Virus record (IMG/VR): IMGVR_UViG_3300035698_002820
Coordinates: 1-64,000 of that record
Length of the DNA stretch: 64,000 nt
From: a virus
Reading direction: 5' to 3' (one strand)
The notes under the pieces are model-generated. The model saw only the letters and a list, made by a program, of their open reading frames with translations, searched no databases and was not told where the DNA came from. Each line of letters opens with the position of its first letter. Position 1 is the first letter of the stretch. Positions 8,376 through 17,783 of the stretch are shown here, in pieces. The position numbers and the translations under genes are program-made.

Positions 8376-11300
8376 CGGCTGTTTGCTTCTGCCATCGTTT
8401 ATACATGGTTGATAGCTTGTATGCCTTGCAGCCTCTGTGGATATCAAGTGCCCAATCATCATCATTCAACCTAGCAAGCTGCAAGATAATGTCTTTGCCC
8501 ATGCGCAGCACTGTCTGTTTGTGGTAGAACTGTTTGTGCCCGGCTGCCCATACAATAAATGGGATGGAACCACTTCCATCCTCAATCATGCAGAATGACA
8601 TTTCGTGATTATTCTTGTCAATGTTGGTTCTGATGCTACGCACTGTGCCTAGAATGCTGATGTTTTCTTGGCCTGATGCCACAGCATCTGCAATAGTCAT
8701 GATGTGCATTGCTTCTCTGAATTCACCATACTTATCCAGAGGATGGACATACAGTGCTTGTTCAAATTCATTTAAGGGCTGGTGTGCTTCTAGTTTGGCT
8801 TGCAATTCATCTAGTCCACACAAGCCAACTGCCCATAGCAACTTCATATATGGGTTGGATTCTACCTTCACAATGAGTGGTACACCTACACCATTGTTGA
8901 TAATATCAGCATTGGCATCATATAGCTTGGTTACAACACGTACTCTCTGGGAGCCAGTTGCATCTCCCACATCCAGGTCAACATACCTAGCATTCCACGG
9001 TGCTTGCATCATGCGTTCCACTTGTTTCATGCGGTCTTCTGTAACATCACCTACTTCAAACTGCCCTACCCTATTGTATTTGATTTCAACAACTGTGCCC
9101 TTGAGCATCATTATTTGGCTTTTGCCGCTGAAGTCAATGTCTCCAATAGAAGCAAAATTCACATGTGGGCCAAAGCCTGCACACAGTGGCTCATAATGAG
9201 TTATCAAGTGCTCTTGAAGTGGTAGTGGATAAACTGAGGCAGCCATTCTGGCCTTTTGTAGTGCGTCCCATTCAGCTGGTTCCTTGGTAAACTGTGTCCA
9301 CAGCACATCTCTTGCACCAAAACAATCAAATGCACCTACCTTGATAAGTGATTTGATGACTCTGGCATTGCACTTTCTACGTACTATTTTATCCAGGAAA
9401 TCTTGGAATGAAATATATGGTCGGTGGGCCACTATCTCTTCCAGTGCCTTGTCCCCACAGAATTTGATGTCTGCCAGACTTGCTCTGATGCCCTTTGGTG
9501 TAGGCAAGAATTGGTCAGCACTTTCATTGATGTCTGGTGGCAGTAATTTCATTCCATTTCTGGTCATTGCTGCAATGTATTCTCTTACCCTATCCAGGTC
9601 CTTCTCACCTGATAGCCAAGCTGCCCAGAACTGCTGTGGGTAGTGAACACGTAGCCACATACACCAATAAGAAATGTGTGAGTAAGCAGTAGCATGCCCA
9701 AGATTGAATCCATAACTGCCAAAGTGTAGAATGCTGGTGTACAAAGTATCAGCCATCTTTTCACCCATCTTGCGTTCCAGACAACCATCAATGAAATAAC
9801 GTCTGTGCATCTCCAGTGACTCTACACCTGTGGATTTAGCTATCTTCTTCCTCATTTTGTCTACTTCAACAGCCGGGAAGCCAGCTAACTGCCTAAACAA
9901 AGCCATCACCTGTTCCTGGAAGATGACAATGCCCATGGTATTCTTGGTAATTTCATCATAGATAGGGTGCAGTTTTCTGATTTCTTCTGTGCCCTTACGT
10001 CTGCGTAGATACCTGGCACACAATCCAGAACGCATACCAGAAGGCCTGTACAGTGCATTCAAGTTTATAACATCTATGAAGTTCTCAACAGGTGCTTCTT
10101 GACAAACACGCATCATGCCACGGCTGTCAAACTGAAAGATGCCTGCTAGATTGCCTGCATCAAATTGTTCATACACTTCTGGACTATCCAGAGGCACATT
10201 GTACAGGTCAAGGTCTTCATCATCTATCAGTGCCAGTGCATATTGTAGTTGAGTCAGCGTAGATAGTCCTAGAACATCCAATTTGAGCAGTCCTATTTTA
10301 TCATCATCACGGTGGTCCGTGGCTGTGACAATATTGTCTTTGCGTCGTTCCAGTGGCACATATTCTACTACTGGTTTGGGTGTCACAATGAGGCCTGCTG
10401 CATGAATGCCACCATGCCTAAACAAACCTTCCAGTTTCTTGCACAATGGTATCACCTGTGGATGTCGTTTTGCATACTCTTGAGCTTCTTTGAATTCAGA
10501 CAAAGTATCAAGAGCAGTCAAAGAAGCACGGGCATCACCACTGCTGCGAGTAAATACCAGTTTAGTGACCCTGTTTGTCTCATCATAGGAGATGCCCAAT
10601 ACTCTGCCAATATCCTTGAGTACCATCCTGCCCTTCATGCTGCCATAGGTACCAATGTGAGCAACATGGTCATCACCATATGTCTCACGCAGATACTGTT
10701 CAATTCTACCACGGTCACAGTCTGGGTAATCCATGTCAATATCTGGACTTGTTACCCGCTGTGGTGCAATGAATCTGTCAAAATCCAACCCATGATAGAT
10801 AGGGTCAACCTGAGTAATGTCCAGCAGGTAGCACACCAGACTGGATGCTGATGAGCCTCTGCCTGGGCCAGCCAGAATGCCCTGGCTCTGTACCCACTGA
10901 TACAAGTCCCATACAATCAACAGATAATTGACAAAGTCCAGTTCCTTGATACGTCCTAGCTCATATCTGAGACGGTCAATATACAGCTGCCTGGTGGTTT
11001 GTATATCAAGTCCAAGATGCTTGGCTGTTTTGCTGACTTGCAGCTTCTGCCAGTTGCCTTTAACAAGATTATACATGAAAGCAAAAGGAGGCATGCCATC
11101 AGGCACCTGCTTGCACAAAGGTGTAATATTGTGTCCAAGTGCCAGCCGTCCATCAATATCTTCAGCAATGCGTATAGTCTCATCCAGCATCTGATTGACA
11201 AAAGACAGTGGTATATCTGCATAGTATTGCTGGAATGAGACAAGCATCTGTGCTCTATTTTTGGGGCACAGCTGCACCAAATCAGATTGCATTTTGGGCT

Positions 11301-12000
11301 TGGCCAGGGTTGATTTTGTCTGTATGCATAGAAGCACATCGTGAGCAAACCAATCATCCATGCCTGGATAGTGAGCATCAGTCGTACAGATGGCCTTGAT
11401 GCCTGTTTTATGGGCAATGGACATCAGCCCCATATTGACAGCTACTTGCTGGCGATAAAATGCCCGACCATCAGCTGTGTCTCTGGGCACTAGTGGCATC
11501 AGCTCCAGATAGAAGTTGTCTGCAAACCTATCATAGAACTTCAAAGCTACCTGGGTTGCTTCATCATGTTGCCCATCAATTATCAGCCGTGGTATCTCAC
11601 CACTAGCACAAGCTGAGCTGATAAGTAGGCCGTCCCCATAACGGTCAAGTAAGCTCCAATTGATGGTTGGTTTGTAGTAGAACCCTTCAGTATGGGCTGT
11701 AGATGATAACCTCATCAGGTTACGAAGGCCTGCATCAGTCTGAGCCAGCACTAGCAAGTGGAATTTGGTACGTTGCCGTTCAGGTGCCATGTACATTTCA
11801 CAACCAAGTATGGACTTAATACCAGCCTCATCAGCTGCAACTTGCATCTGATAAATGCCACCCATTGCTCCATGGTCAGTGATAGCAATAGCAGACTGTT
11901 CCAATTCAACAGCCTTTGCTACCAGCTGCTGTGGGGTCTGCATTCCATCAAGTAGACTGTAATGGGTGTGATTGTGTAGTGAAACATACTGGTCAGTCAT
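8365..12000 (-). CDS. dnaE: DNA polymerase III alpha subunit (C-family polymerase) with PHP domain
   Basis: 1211 residues. The PHP domain opens with SLHNHTHYSLLDG and contains AITDHGAMGG and TTDAHYPG. The polymerase centre has GPGRGSSASS near residue 380 and PDIDMDYPD near 419-427, the catalytic Asp pair, followed by HIGTYGSMKGRM. A helix-hairpin-helix region (ASLADIKFCGDKALEEIV) and an OB-fold tail follow, so it is full-length DnaE-type. It is the replicative polymerase of this phage; no separate proofreading or clamp gene is seen. ATG 12000 is preferred over 12063 because it directly precedes SLHNH and overlaps the upstream stop by only 8 bp. Confidence 0.93.
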   Translation of the reverse strand: MTDQYVSLHNHTHYSLLDGMQTPQQLVAKAVELEQSAIAITDHGAMGGIYQMQVAADEAGIKSILGCEMYMAPERQRTKFHLLVLAQTDAGLRNLMRLSSTAHTEGFYYKPTINWSLLDRYGDGLLISSACASGEIPRLIIDGQHDEATQVALKFYDRFADNFYLELMPLVPRDTADGRAFYRQQVAVNMGLMSIAHKTGIKAICTTDAHYPGMDDWFAHDVLLCIQTKSTLAKPKMQSDLVQLCPKNRAQMLVSFQQYYADIPLSFVNQMLDETIRIAEDIDGRLALGHNITPLCKQVPDGMPPFAFMYNLVKGNWQKLQVSKTAKHLGLDIQTTRQLYIDRLRYELGRIKELDFVNYLLIVWDLYQWVQSQGILAGPGRGSSASSLVCYLLDITQVDPIYHGLDFDRFIAPQRVTSPDIDMDYPDCDRGRIEQYLRETYGDDHVAHIGTYGSMKGRMVLKDIGRVLGISYDETNRVTKLVFTRSSGDARASLTALDTLSEFKEAQEYAKRHPQVIPLCKKLEGLFRHGGIHAAGLIVTPKPVVEYVPLERRKDNIVTATDHRDDDKIGLLKLDVLGLSTLTQLQYALALIDDEDLDLYNVPLDSPEVYEQFDAGNLAGIFQFDSRGMMRVCQEAPVENFIDVINLNALYRPSGMRSGLCARYLRRRKGTEEIRKLHPIYDEITKNTMGIVIFQEQVMALFRQLAGFPAVEVDKMRKKIAKSTGVESLEMHRRYFIDGCLERKMGEKMADTLYTSILHFGSYGFNLGHATAYSHISYWCMWLRVHYPQQFWAAWLSGEKDLDRVREYIAAMTRNGMKLLPPDINESADQFLPTPKGIRASLADIKFCGDKALEEIVAHRPYISFQDFLDKIVRRKCNARVIKSLIKVGAFDCFGARDVLWTQFTKEPAEWDALQKARMAASVYPLPLQEHLITHYEPLCAGFGPHVNFASIGDIDFSGKSQIMMLKGTVVEIKYNRVGQFEVGDVTEDRMKQVERMMQAPWNARYVDLDVGDATGSQRVRVVTKLYDANADIINNGVGVPLIVKVESNPYMKLLWAVGLCGLDELQAKLEAHQPLNEFEQALYVHPLDKYGEFREAMHIMTIADAVASGQENISILGTVRSIRTNIDKNNHEMSFCMIEDGSGSIPFIVWAAGHKQFYHKQTVLRMGKDIILQLARLNDDDWALDIHRGCKAYKLSTMYKRWQKQTAVTA

Positions 12001-12610
12001 TAAGGTACTCCCATGCAAGTCTTCTGTACTTCTCTCTGTCCCAGCCGTCCTGTTCTGTCTCATACATAATGATAATCAGAAAAGCATAGACTGCCATATC
12101 AATGAGTGTTTCTTCTACTGTTTCGTTAACTTTGTGGCACCCTTTGTGTTTGATGGAGCGTAGCCGTTCCTTCTTGCTGATTGAGATGATGATGCCAGCA
12201 TAGTATAGAGGCATATCAAATGGTGCACAATAAGCCATGAAATTGGATAGGGGATGTTCAGAGGCATAGTCATGGTTCTTAATGCTGTGTGTATTGTCCA
12301 TCTTATCCAGCCATTCAAGCATGCCATCTATCAGTGTAGGGATGTTTACTAGATGATTTGCTTTGTGGCATATGGCAGCTGCCATAGCCAGGCTGGCAAT
12401 CCACAGACATTGAATCTCTATGGTTCTCATGTCAGATAGGCTGTGTAGGTGCTCTGTTATCAGTTCAACTGCTGCATCATAAGCAGAACATTCTTCCACA
12501 GTCATGATTACTGTGAGACGTTCGTGCACGTGCTTGGCCACTTCTTCGATGTTAGAACGCATGGACTGTGTCAACTTGTAAAATCGTGGTGAACCGTGCC
12601 TCTCTGTCAT
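11993..12610 (-). CDS. DUF1599-like / MazG-related helical phage protein
   Basis: 205 residues, all helical. The C-terminal half reads NHDYASEHPLSNF, then KKERLRSIKHKG and VEETLIDMAVYAFLIIIMYE. This resembles phage nucleotide-modification-associated (DUF1599-type) and MazG-fold proteins, in which a late E-x-x-D motif binds metal. A nucleotide-related function is inferred. ATG 12610 overlaps the upstream stop as ATGA. Confidence 0.6.
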   Translation of the reverse strand: MTERHGSPRFYKLTQSMRSNIEEVAKHVHERLTVIMTVEECSAYDAAVELITEHLHSLSDMRTIEIQCLWIASLAMAAAICHKANHLVNIPTLIDGMLEWLDKMDNTHSIKNHDYASEHPLSNFMAYCAPFDMPLYYAGIIISISKKERLRSIKHKGCHKVNETVEETLIDMAVYAFLIIIMYETEQDGWDREKYRRLAWEYLND

Positions 12611-13392
12611 TCTCTATCTCCTGCCCAAAAAGTGCCGGCCTGTTCTGCTCCATCCATCCTGATACAGCTGCCACTCAAATATGCCCCACGCTCCAACAAG
12701 GATAGAATAACCCAAGCCACTTCGCGTGTACTAGCAAACCGGTTGGCAGGCACAAGAGCACGGCGCATTTTCTTCCATTCTTCTATGGTGCTACCACGTT
12801 GTTCAACCAGACATGTATTTACTAGCTTGTCCATTGGGGTATCTTCCACAACACCCAGGTCTAACTGAATAACAGAAAAACGACGTGGTGCCAATTCACG
12901 TGCCAAGCACTGGGTCAAGGCCTGCAGGCCACGTTTGGATGCAGCATAAGCAAATGTTTTGGTGCGTGGGATATCAGCAGCATTGGAGCCAATGTTGACA
13001 ATCATCTTGGTGCCAAATTGATTGCCACACGTAGCCACAAATGCCTTGATGCAGATGAACGGTGCAAGCAGGTTATTTCTCAGTGTGTGTTCAAACTGCC
13101 CCATGGTATACCCATCAAGGCTGCCTAGAACATTGACACCCATACAATTGACAAGGCCATGAATGTCCCCATATTCTTGTTGTACCTGCCAGAAGATGGC
13201 CATCATGGAGTCCCAGTCAGCACAATCAGCCAGGTATGTTTTGACACCATTTGGAGGTACTTGCATCAAACTGCCATTCTGGTTATCAACTGCTGCCACA
13301 TTGTACTTACCAGCATGCAATGCCTGAACAACAGCAGCACCAATATTGCCGTAGTTAGCTGCTCCCATCACAATTACGGTCTTTCTGTCCAT
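12607..13392 (-). CDS. Short-chain dehydrogenase/reductase
   Basis: 261 residues with a Rossmann fold. The glycine motif is GAANYGNIG near the N-terminus, NCMG replaces the usual NAAG, and the catalytic Ser and YxxxK appear as NIGSNAAD and FAYAASKRG. Family members oxidise or reduce alcohols or ketones with NAD(P); the substrate is not evident. A redox enzyme in a replication block is unusual. It may act with the FAD-type enzyme at 14889. ATG 13392 is chosen because it overlaps the upstream stop by one base (TAATG). Confidence 0.85.
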   Translation of the reverse strand: MDRKTVIVMGAANYGNIGAAVVQALHAGKYNVAAVDNQNGSLMQVPPNGVKTYLADCADWDSMMAIFWQVQQEYGDIHGLVNCMGVNVLGSLDGYTMGQFEHTLRNNLLAPFICIKAFVATCGNQFGTKMIVNIGSNAADIPRTKTFAYAASKRGLQALTQCLARELAPRRFSVIQLDLGVVEDTPMDKLVNTCLVEQRGSTIEEWKKMRRALVPANRFASTREVAWVILSLLERGAYLSGSCIRMDGAEQAGTFWAGDRE

Positions 13393-13946
13393 TAGTCCTC
13401 CAATAGTGCTTCTATTTGACCATGACATGATTGACACAAGCACACTAGATTATCCAAGCTGTTATCCTGACTAATTCTAAATGGAACTTTGTGATGCACA
13501 TCTGGTTCTTGCCCCATTTCTTCTTGAGTCAAGCCACAATTCTGACAAGTGTGATTGTCTCTTTCAAGTGCTAGTTTACGTTGCTTGTGCCAATCTGAGC
13601 CATAATTGAATGATGTGCCTCCTTTCCAATTACCATTAAGTGCACCGCTTCTCTTGGCTATTTCTTCTTGTGTATGAACACGTCTTGTTTGTGCAGCACC
13701 TATTCTGTCCTTGGCCTCTTGTGTATGGGTGCATGTGTGGCCCAATGCACGTTGGTTGCCTATCATAACAGTGTGTATTGCCATCTTGTGCTTCTCAGAC
13801 AATGTACGGCCTGTCAATGCAGCACTTATTGTGGCCCCTTGTTCCAGTGTGCGGTGGCTGCCTGTATTGGCCTGCCATGCAATGACTTGTGCCTTGGCCA
13901 AAATAATCTTGTGTTTTTCAGTTCTTGGGTATACACCTGAAGGCAT
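13392..13946 (-). CDS. HNH homing endonuclease with NUMOD3-type repeats
   Basis: 184 residues. It begins MPSGVYPRTEKHKI and has NUMOD3-like modules (GRTLSEKHKMAIHTVMIGNQ). The nuclease part has CQNCGLTQEEM, DVHHKVPFR and NLVCLCQSCHG, so both zinc pairs and the HNH catalytic residues are present. It fits exactly between the SDR and the dUTPase-HAD genes with one-base overlaps on both sides, so it is a free-standing inserted gene. Confidence 0.88.
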   Translation of the reverse strand: MPSGVYPRTEKHKIILAKAQVIAWQANTGSHRTLEQGATISAALTGRTLSEKHKMAIHTVMIGNQRALGHTCTHTQEAKDRIGAAQTRRVHTQEEIAKRSGALNGNWKGGTSFNYGSDWHKQRKLALERDNHTCQNCGLTQEEMGQEPDVHHKVPFRISQDNSLDNLVCLCQSCHGQIEALLED

Positions 13947-14902
13947 TATTCTTCTAGTAACATTCTTATATCCGCAGTGATAGTGCGATAGATTTCATCC
14001 CAATCTTGTACCCTGGCAATATTAGGATGTTTCAAGTTTCCATTGTATGGCTGCTCCAACAGCAAGACAGGAGTGCCATCAGATGCCAATTCAAAGGCAT
14101 ATTTGTCATGGTCTTCAACAAAGAACAGACATTTAGCAGGATATATGTTGCGTCGTAGGGCATCTGATTTGTCCCTGCTGAACAACAGCATATCATAGGG
14201 TATGCCATATGTCTTCAACCATTCTGATGTATCATAGAAGATGCGATGTGCACGGGTCTGCCGTCTGGATGTGATAATGACAATCTTGTAACCCAGACGT
14301 TGTAACTTGCGTAGTATCTCAGCAGCCCTGGGATAAATAGGCAGCGTAATAAACCCACCTGATTCTTCAAATGCTTCCTTCAGCTGCTCCAAAGTGTGCT
14401 GGTCAATGTCAAATGCTTCAGCAAAATTGTAGGCAAGAGGCACACTGGTTCGCATTGTGTATCCTTGCTGTCTAACATAATCCCTGAAACCAGTGACATA
14501 ATCAGCTACACACCCATCCAAGTCGATGCCGATGATTTTAGTTCCCTCTTGTAGAACCATTTGTTCTGCCAACCATCTAGCATCTACACGGTCAGATTTG
14601 GCCATGAATTGCTCAAAGAACTCTTCTGGTGTGATATCATAAAGCAAAGCAATTGACAGGATGTATTTGAAGGCATCTACCAGTTCTTCAAGCATGTTGC
14701 CCCGGATAAACGGCTGTCTTGATAGATGGTGTAACTTGAAATTGGTGCACCTGATGATGCCCATGACTTCATCAATCATGGCCATCACATATTCCTTTAC
14801 CAGCTGTTCAGTATCTAGTTGGGCATGACTTGTCGCCAGGTTCTGCTGCTGTCTCTTTTGCCTGGCCCATAGAGCAGATAGTTCATTGTTATATTGACTC
14901 AT
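13946..14902 (-). CDS. Fusion of dUTPase-like (all-alpha) domain and HAD 5'-nucleotidase domain
   Basis: 318 residues. The first about 125 residues resemble dimeric dUTPase/MazG-fold enzymes (MLEELVDAFKYILSIALLYD, then ITPEEFFEQFMAKSDRVDAR). The second half is a HAD domain of the NT5C type: IGIDLDGCVADY (DxD nucleophile), VIITSRRQ (motif II) and FFVEDHDKYAFE (motif IV). The fusion could turn dUTP into dUMP and then act on the monophosphate, or remove aberrant nucleotides. ATG 14902 is used; the longer in-frame version would overlap the neighbour by about 150 bp. Confidence 0.82.
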   Translation of the reverse strand: MSQYNNELSALWARQKRQQQNLATSHAQLDTEQLVKEYVMAMIDEVMGIIRCTNFKLHHLSRQPFIRGNMLEELVDAFKYILSIALLYDITPEEFFEQFMAKSDRVDARWLAEQMVLQEGTKIIGIDLDGCVADYVTGFRDYVRQQGYTMRTSVPLAYNFAEAFDIDQHTLEQLKEAFEESGGFITLPIYPRAAEILRKLQRLGYKIVIITSRRQTRAHRIFYDTSEWLKTYGIPYDMLLFSRDKSDALRRNIYPAKCLFFVEDHDKYAFELASDGTPVLLLEQPYNGNLKHPNIARVQDWDEIYRTITADIRMLLEE

Positions 14903-15878
14903 GTGGTATCTCCCCATTCTGTTTTTCATACATCCGTGCAACAAGAGTATCTGCCCTGACATTGTGCCGCCACTCTGCCATTCTACCCCATGGCCTGTAG
15001 CCCATGCCATACAGCTTATCAATGTACTCATCAGCAAGTGCTCTGTGCTGTGGCATCTCTACGATATGGCCCAGTTTTGTATGCTGGGTGCTGATGATGG
15101 TAGTCTGTTCCCCAAACATTGCTCCATAAGCTGCTGTCATTGTTGGGTGTAGTTCTGGTTGTCTGGATGATGTTTCCATCACAGCCAGATGTGCTCTACC
15201 CATGGGCCATGATACTCTATAAAATGGGATATCAGGTTCTGGGAAGTAAACGTAGTCCCATGTATGCTGCAAGTGTGTCCTGCTGTATGCTACATAGGTA
15301 TTTACTAGTACAGCTGGCAACCCACTCACATCTATATCCAGCACTTGCTGCATCACATGGGGCAATGGCACAGTCAGATAGCACTGGTCAAAGTAAACCG
15401 GTGGACTATCCTTGAATACTATTGTGTGGTCCTGGAAACCAATAACCTGCTTATTCCATTGAATGTGTGTCCACATCATTTGTAGCAGGTGATTGTATAT
15501 TGTGTACCAGGGATAGCCTCTGTGCATTGGGACATTGTTCTGTGAGGCACGATTCATCAGACTTGCTTGGACTTCTGGTGCCAGTGATGTAGTCCACAGG
15601 TGTCTAGTCTTAAGCAGGTGAGCAGCTATCATTTCTGGTGTTGCTTTGCAATGAGCCACAGTTTCACCCTGCCAGGAGATGCCACCTTGTACTGGCACCA
15701 TTGTTGTTTCCAGGCCCAGCTGCTTCACCCAATCATCAACATGTTTAGTGCTGTGTAAATAGTGCAGGCCTGATTGCTGCCTAACAGGCCCAGAAGTCAT
15801 GTCATATACAGTAGCATCCTTGTGAAAGTAAGCAGCAATCAGGCCACTCATACCTGCCCCAACAATTATCCTTTTCAC
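14889..15878 (-). CDS. FAD/NAD(P)-dependent oxidoreductase
   Basis: 329 residues. It opens with KRIIVGAGMSGLIAAYF, the GxGxxG dinucleotide-binding motif at the very N-terminus, followed by an acidic strand end (VYDM). The rest is consistent with a flavin monooxygenase or amine-oxidase-like fold but has no diagnostic motif. The start is GTG 15878 behind GGAAGGAG, placed right after the upstream stop. An in-frame ATG at 15986 would overlap the previous gene by over 100 bp. Substrate unknown; phage copies of this class are uncommon. Confidence 0.75.
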   Translation of the reverse strand: MKRIIVGAGMSGLIAAYFHKDATVYDMTSGPVRQQSGLHYLHSTKHVDDWVKQLGLETTMVPVQGGISWQGETVAHCKATPEMIAAHLLKTRHLWTTSLAPEVQASLMNRASQNNVPMHRGYPWYTIYNHLLQMMWTHIQWNKQVIGFQDHTIVFKDSPPVYFDQCYLTVPLPHVMQQVLDIDVSGLPAVLVNTYVAYSRTHLQHTWDYVYFPEPDIPFYRVSWPMGRAHLAVMETSSRQPELHPTMTAAYGAMFGEQTTIISTQHTKLGHIVEMPQHRALADEYIDKLYGMGYRPWGRMAEWRHNVRADTLVARMYEKQNGEIPHESI

Positions 15879-15879
15879 A

Positions 15880-16077
15880 CTATTCTCCTTCCGTTTGCAC
15901 CTGTGCCATGAAGTTATCAATGGCAGTTCGGACTGAAGGAACAGCACCATCACAGCTTGTTTCGTGAAGTCGCCATCCTCTACCATGCTGTGATGTCCGC
16001 AGAATCACTGTGCCTGTGTATTCAGCACCATCAGTTAGTTTCTGCAGAAAGTCCAGCCGTTCTTTATCTGTCGGCAC
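15880..16077 (-). CDS. Small unknown protein
   Basis: 65 residues with a short alternating region (GTVILRTSQHGRGWRLHETS). It lies between the 120-residue gene and the flavin enzyme with almost no spacing. No motif recognised. Confidence 0.55.
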   Translation of the reverse strand: MPTDKERLDFLQKLTDGAEYTGTVILRTSQHGRGWRLHETSCDGAVPSVRTAIDNFMAQVQTEGE

Positions 16078-16081
16078 TATT

Positions 16082-16444
16082 CTACTCCACCAGTCCTTTT
16101 GCTTTCAGTTCGGTGTGTGTGGCTGCTGCTGCCTTCACTGCCTGCTTCAGTTTCTTGTCGTGTGCTAGCAGTGTCTTGGCAATCAACTTCATCTGTTCAG
16201 ACAGAGCACCGGCTGTTGTTTCATCTGATGCTGAACCCAGTGCCTCACCCAGTTTCAGCTCCATCACCTGACTGGCTCCATCCCACACCTGGATGACTGT
16301 CTGCATAGCAGACTGCATCTGGGCATCAACGTCCCCATCTACTTCGATGCCTTGGATGCTGATAGTAGGTTTGATGAATTCGTGGCTATTGGGACCACCA
16401 ATAGCAACTGTCAATCCAATGTCTACACCTATTGTGACTGACAT
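16082..16444 (-). CDS. Phage protein linked to the SSB-like gene, unknown function
   Basis: 120 residues. The N-terminal half is beta-rich (MSVTIGVDIGLTVAIGGP, then SIQGIEVDGDVDAQ) and the rest is helical and Lys/Ala-rich at the C-terminus. It starts behind GAGGAGG two bases after the SSB-like gene. A conserved partner of the SSB is plausible from position, not from a motif. Confidence 0.6.
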   Translation of the reverse strand: MSVTIGVDIGLTVAIGGPNSHEFIKPTISIQGIEVDGDVDAQMQSAMQTVIQVWDGASQVMELKLGEALGSASDETTAGALSEQMKLIAKTLLAHDKKLKQAVKAAAATHTELKAKGLVE

Positions 16445-16446
16445 GT

Positions 16447-17217
16447 TTAGTCCTCCTCTTCCTCATCAAAGAACGTATCAAGAGATGACAATTGAGCCAG
16501 CAATGCATTGACGTCCTGTATGCCAGCAGCTGCCTTTACTGGTGCAGCAGCTACTTCTTCTTTCTTCGCTGCCACAGTTGTCTTGAAGGCTGCCTGAGAT
16601 GTGCCATCCATCATGACTTCATCCAACATTGCACCCCAGATTGGAGGCAGTTCAGGTATGTCTTCATTGAAGACAGAAGGGTCATCAGGGTCAAATGTGT
16701 AGGTAGTGTTCTGGGACTTGCCCTTCCTACTGACATCATAGTCACGGTCACTCAACGTCCCACGCTTATCGAAGTAGGCAGTCAAAGTGCAACTGACACG
16801 CCAGCCCTGGGAGAACAGCATCGGGCCATCAACTTCCTCTTTGAATAGGGTGGTCTGACCAACTACTACTGCTTCCCACCCATCGTCCTTCTGCTGTGTG
16901 TGCAAGACATAGTGTACCCACAGCCACATGCCAAACCTGAAACCAGGGCTGTTGCCTGCATCACAGTGTTCACATGCACCAGAATCTTTAGTGCAAGCAA
17001 ACATTTTCCACCATCTACGTCCTGTCTTACTGACTTGTGGCATGCTATGGAAGTCTCCTGATACCACAGCAGTTTCAAAGTCAGTGATGAACCGCACCTT
17101 GGCACTCTCACCGTCCTTTAGGAACAACTTGGGAACGAATGTACCAAAGCCAGCTACGGCCTCATCAATTTCAGACTGCCGTTCACGCATAGCAGCCAAG
17201 CCTGTTAGCATACTCAT
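16447..17217 (-). CDS. Single-stranded DNA-binding protein-like, zinc-containing
   Basis: 256 residues. A cysteine knot ACTKDSGACEHCDAG lies near residues 73-88 and aromatic-rich strands follow, reminiscent of T4 gp32-type proteins. The protein ends in a strongly acidic tail (TFFDEEEED), the usual protein-interaction tip of SSBs. It would coat single strands during replication and recombination. ATG 17217 has GAGGAGG at a good spacing; TTG 17223 is in frame upstream. It sits between the primase/sigma genes and the polymerase. Confidence 0.75.
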   Translation of the reverse strand: MSMLTGLAAMRERQSEIDEAVAGFGTFVPKLFLKDGESAKVRFITDFETAVVSGDFHSMPQVSKTGRRWWKMFACTKDSGACEHCDAGNSPGFRFGMWLWVHYVLHTQQKDDGWEAVVVGQTTLFKEEVDGPMLFSQGWRVSCTLTAYFDKRGTLSDRDYDVSRKGKSQNTTYTFDPDDPSVFNEDIPELPPIWGAMLDEVMMDGTSQAAFKTTVAAKKEEVAAAPVKAAAGIQDVNALLAQLSSLDTFFDEEEED

Positions 17218-17219
17218 TT

Positions 17220-17783
17220 TCAATCCTCCTCTGTATTATTGTTGATAAAGTGCTTGCGCCGCACTTCTTCCAGTACTTCAGCAATTAAGGAAGTATACAA
17301 GATGCCAGGTGCCTGTGATGCTACTGCAATATCTTCAGCCGTTGCCCTTGCTATAAATAGTTCTGCTGCGTGCACATGAGCAGTACTCAGCTGTGTAGCC
17401 TCATCCAGTAGAATCTGACGCCAGTTTGTCACATTACGTACACTCATAGCATCATTGACTGTACACAACATCCTGTCCAGCTTATCTCCGTGGTTGTCAC
17501 TGCCGAAAAGGTCAGTAAAGGTGAATGTGTTTCTACGTCCATCATTATAGCCATAGCGCAGTAATGATGTAGCTTTATACTTGAGGCACACTCTGAGGTA
17601 ATTCTCAAATGGGCCTTCTTCTGGTTTATATGAACCCCAGGCCATCACAAATGTCATCAGAAGTTCTTGTTCAACATCTTCTGCTTCCATGCCTGGGACA
17701 TATATTTTGGTGGCCATCTTGTGTATGACTGATTGCCATTCTATCAGAACAGCCTCAATGCTCTGGCCATCAATTACTTGCAC
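17220..17783 (-). CDS. Sigma-70 region 2-like protein
   Basis: 187 residues from GTG 17783 behind GAGGTAAACA. Residues about 15-80 read like sigma region 2: EDVEQELLMTFVMAWGSYKP, then FENYLRVCLKYKATSLLR. The C-terminal third is helical and could be a diverged region 4, but I see no clear -35-reading helix. It may redirect host RNA polymerase to phage promoters, or may be only a sigma-like fold. Confidence 0.65.
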   Translation of the reverse strand: MQVIDGQSIEAVLIEWQSVIHKMATKIYVPGMEAEDVEQELLMTFVMAWGSYKPEEGPFENYLRVCLKYKATSLLRYGYNDGRRNTFTFTDLFGSDNHGDKLDRMLCTVNDAMSVRNVTNWRQILLDEATQLSTAHVHAAELFIARATAEDIAVASQAPGILYTSLIAEVLEEVRRKHFINNNTEED

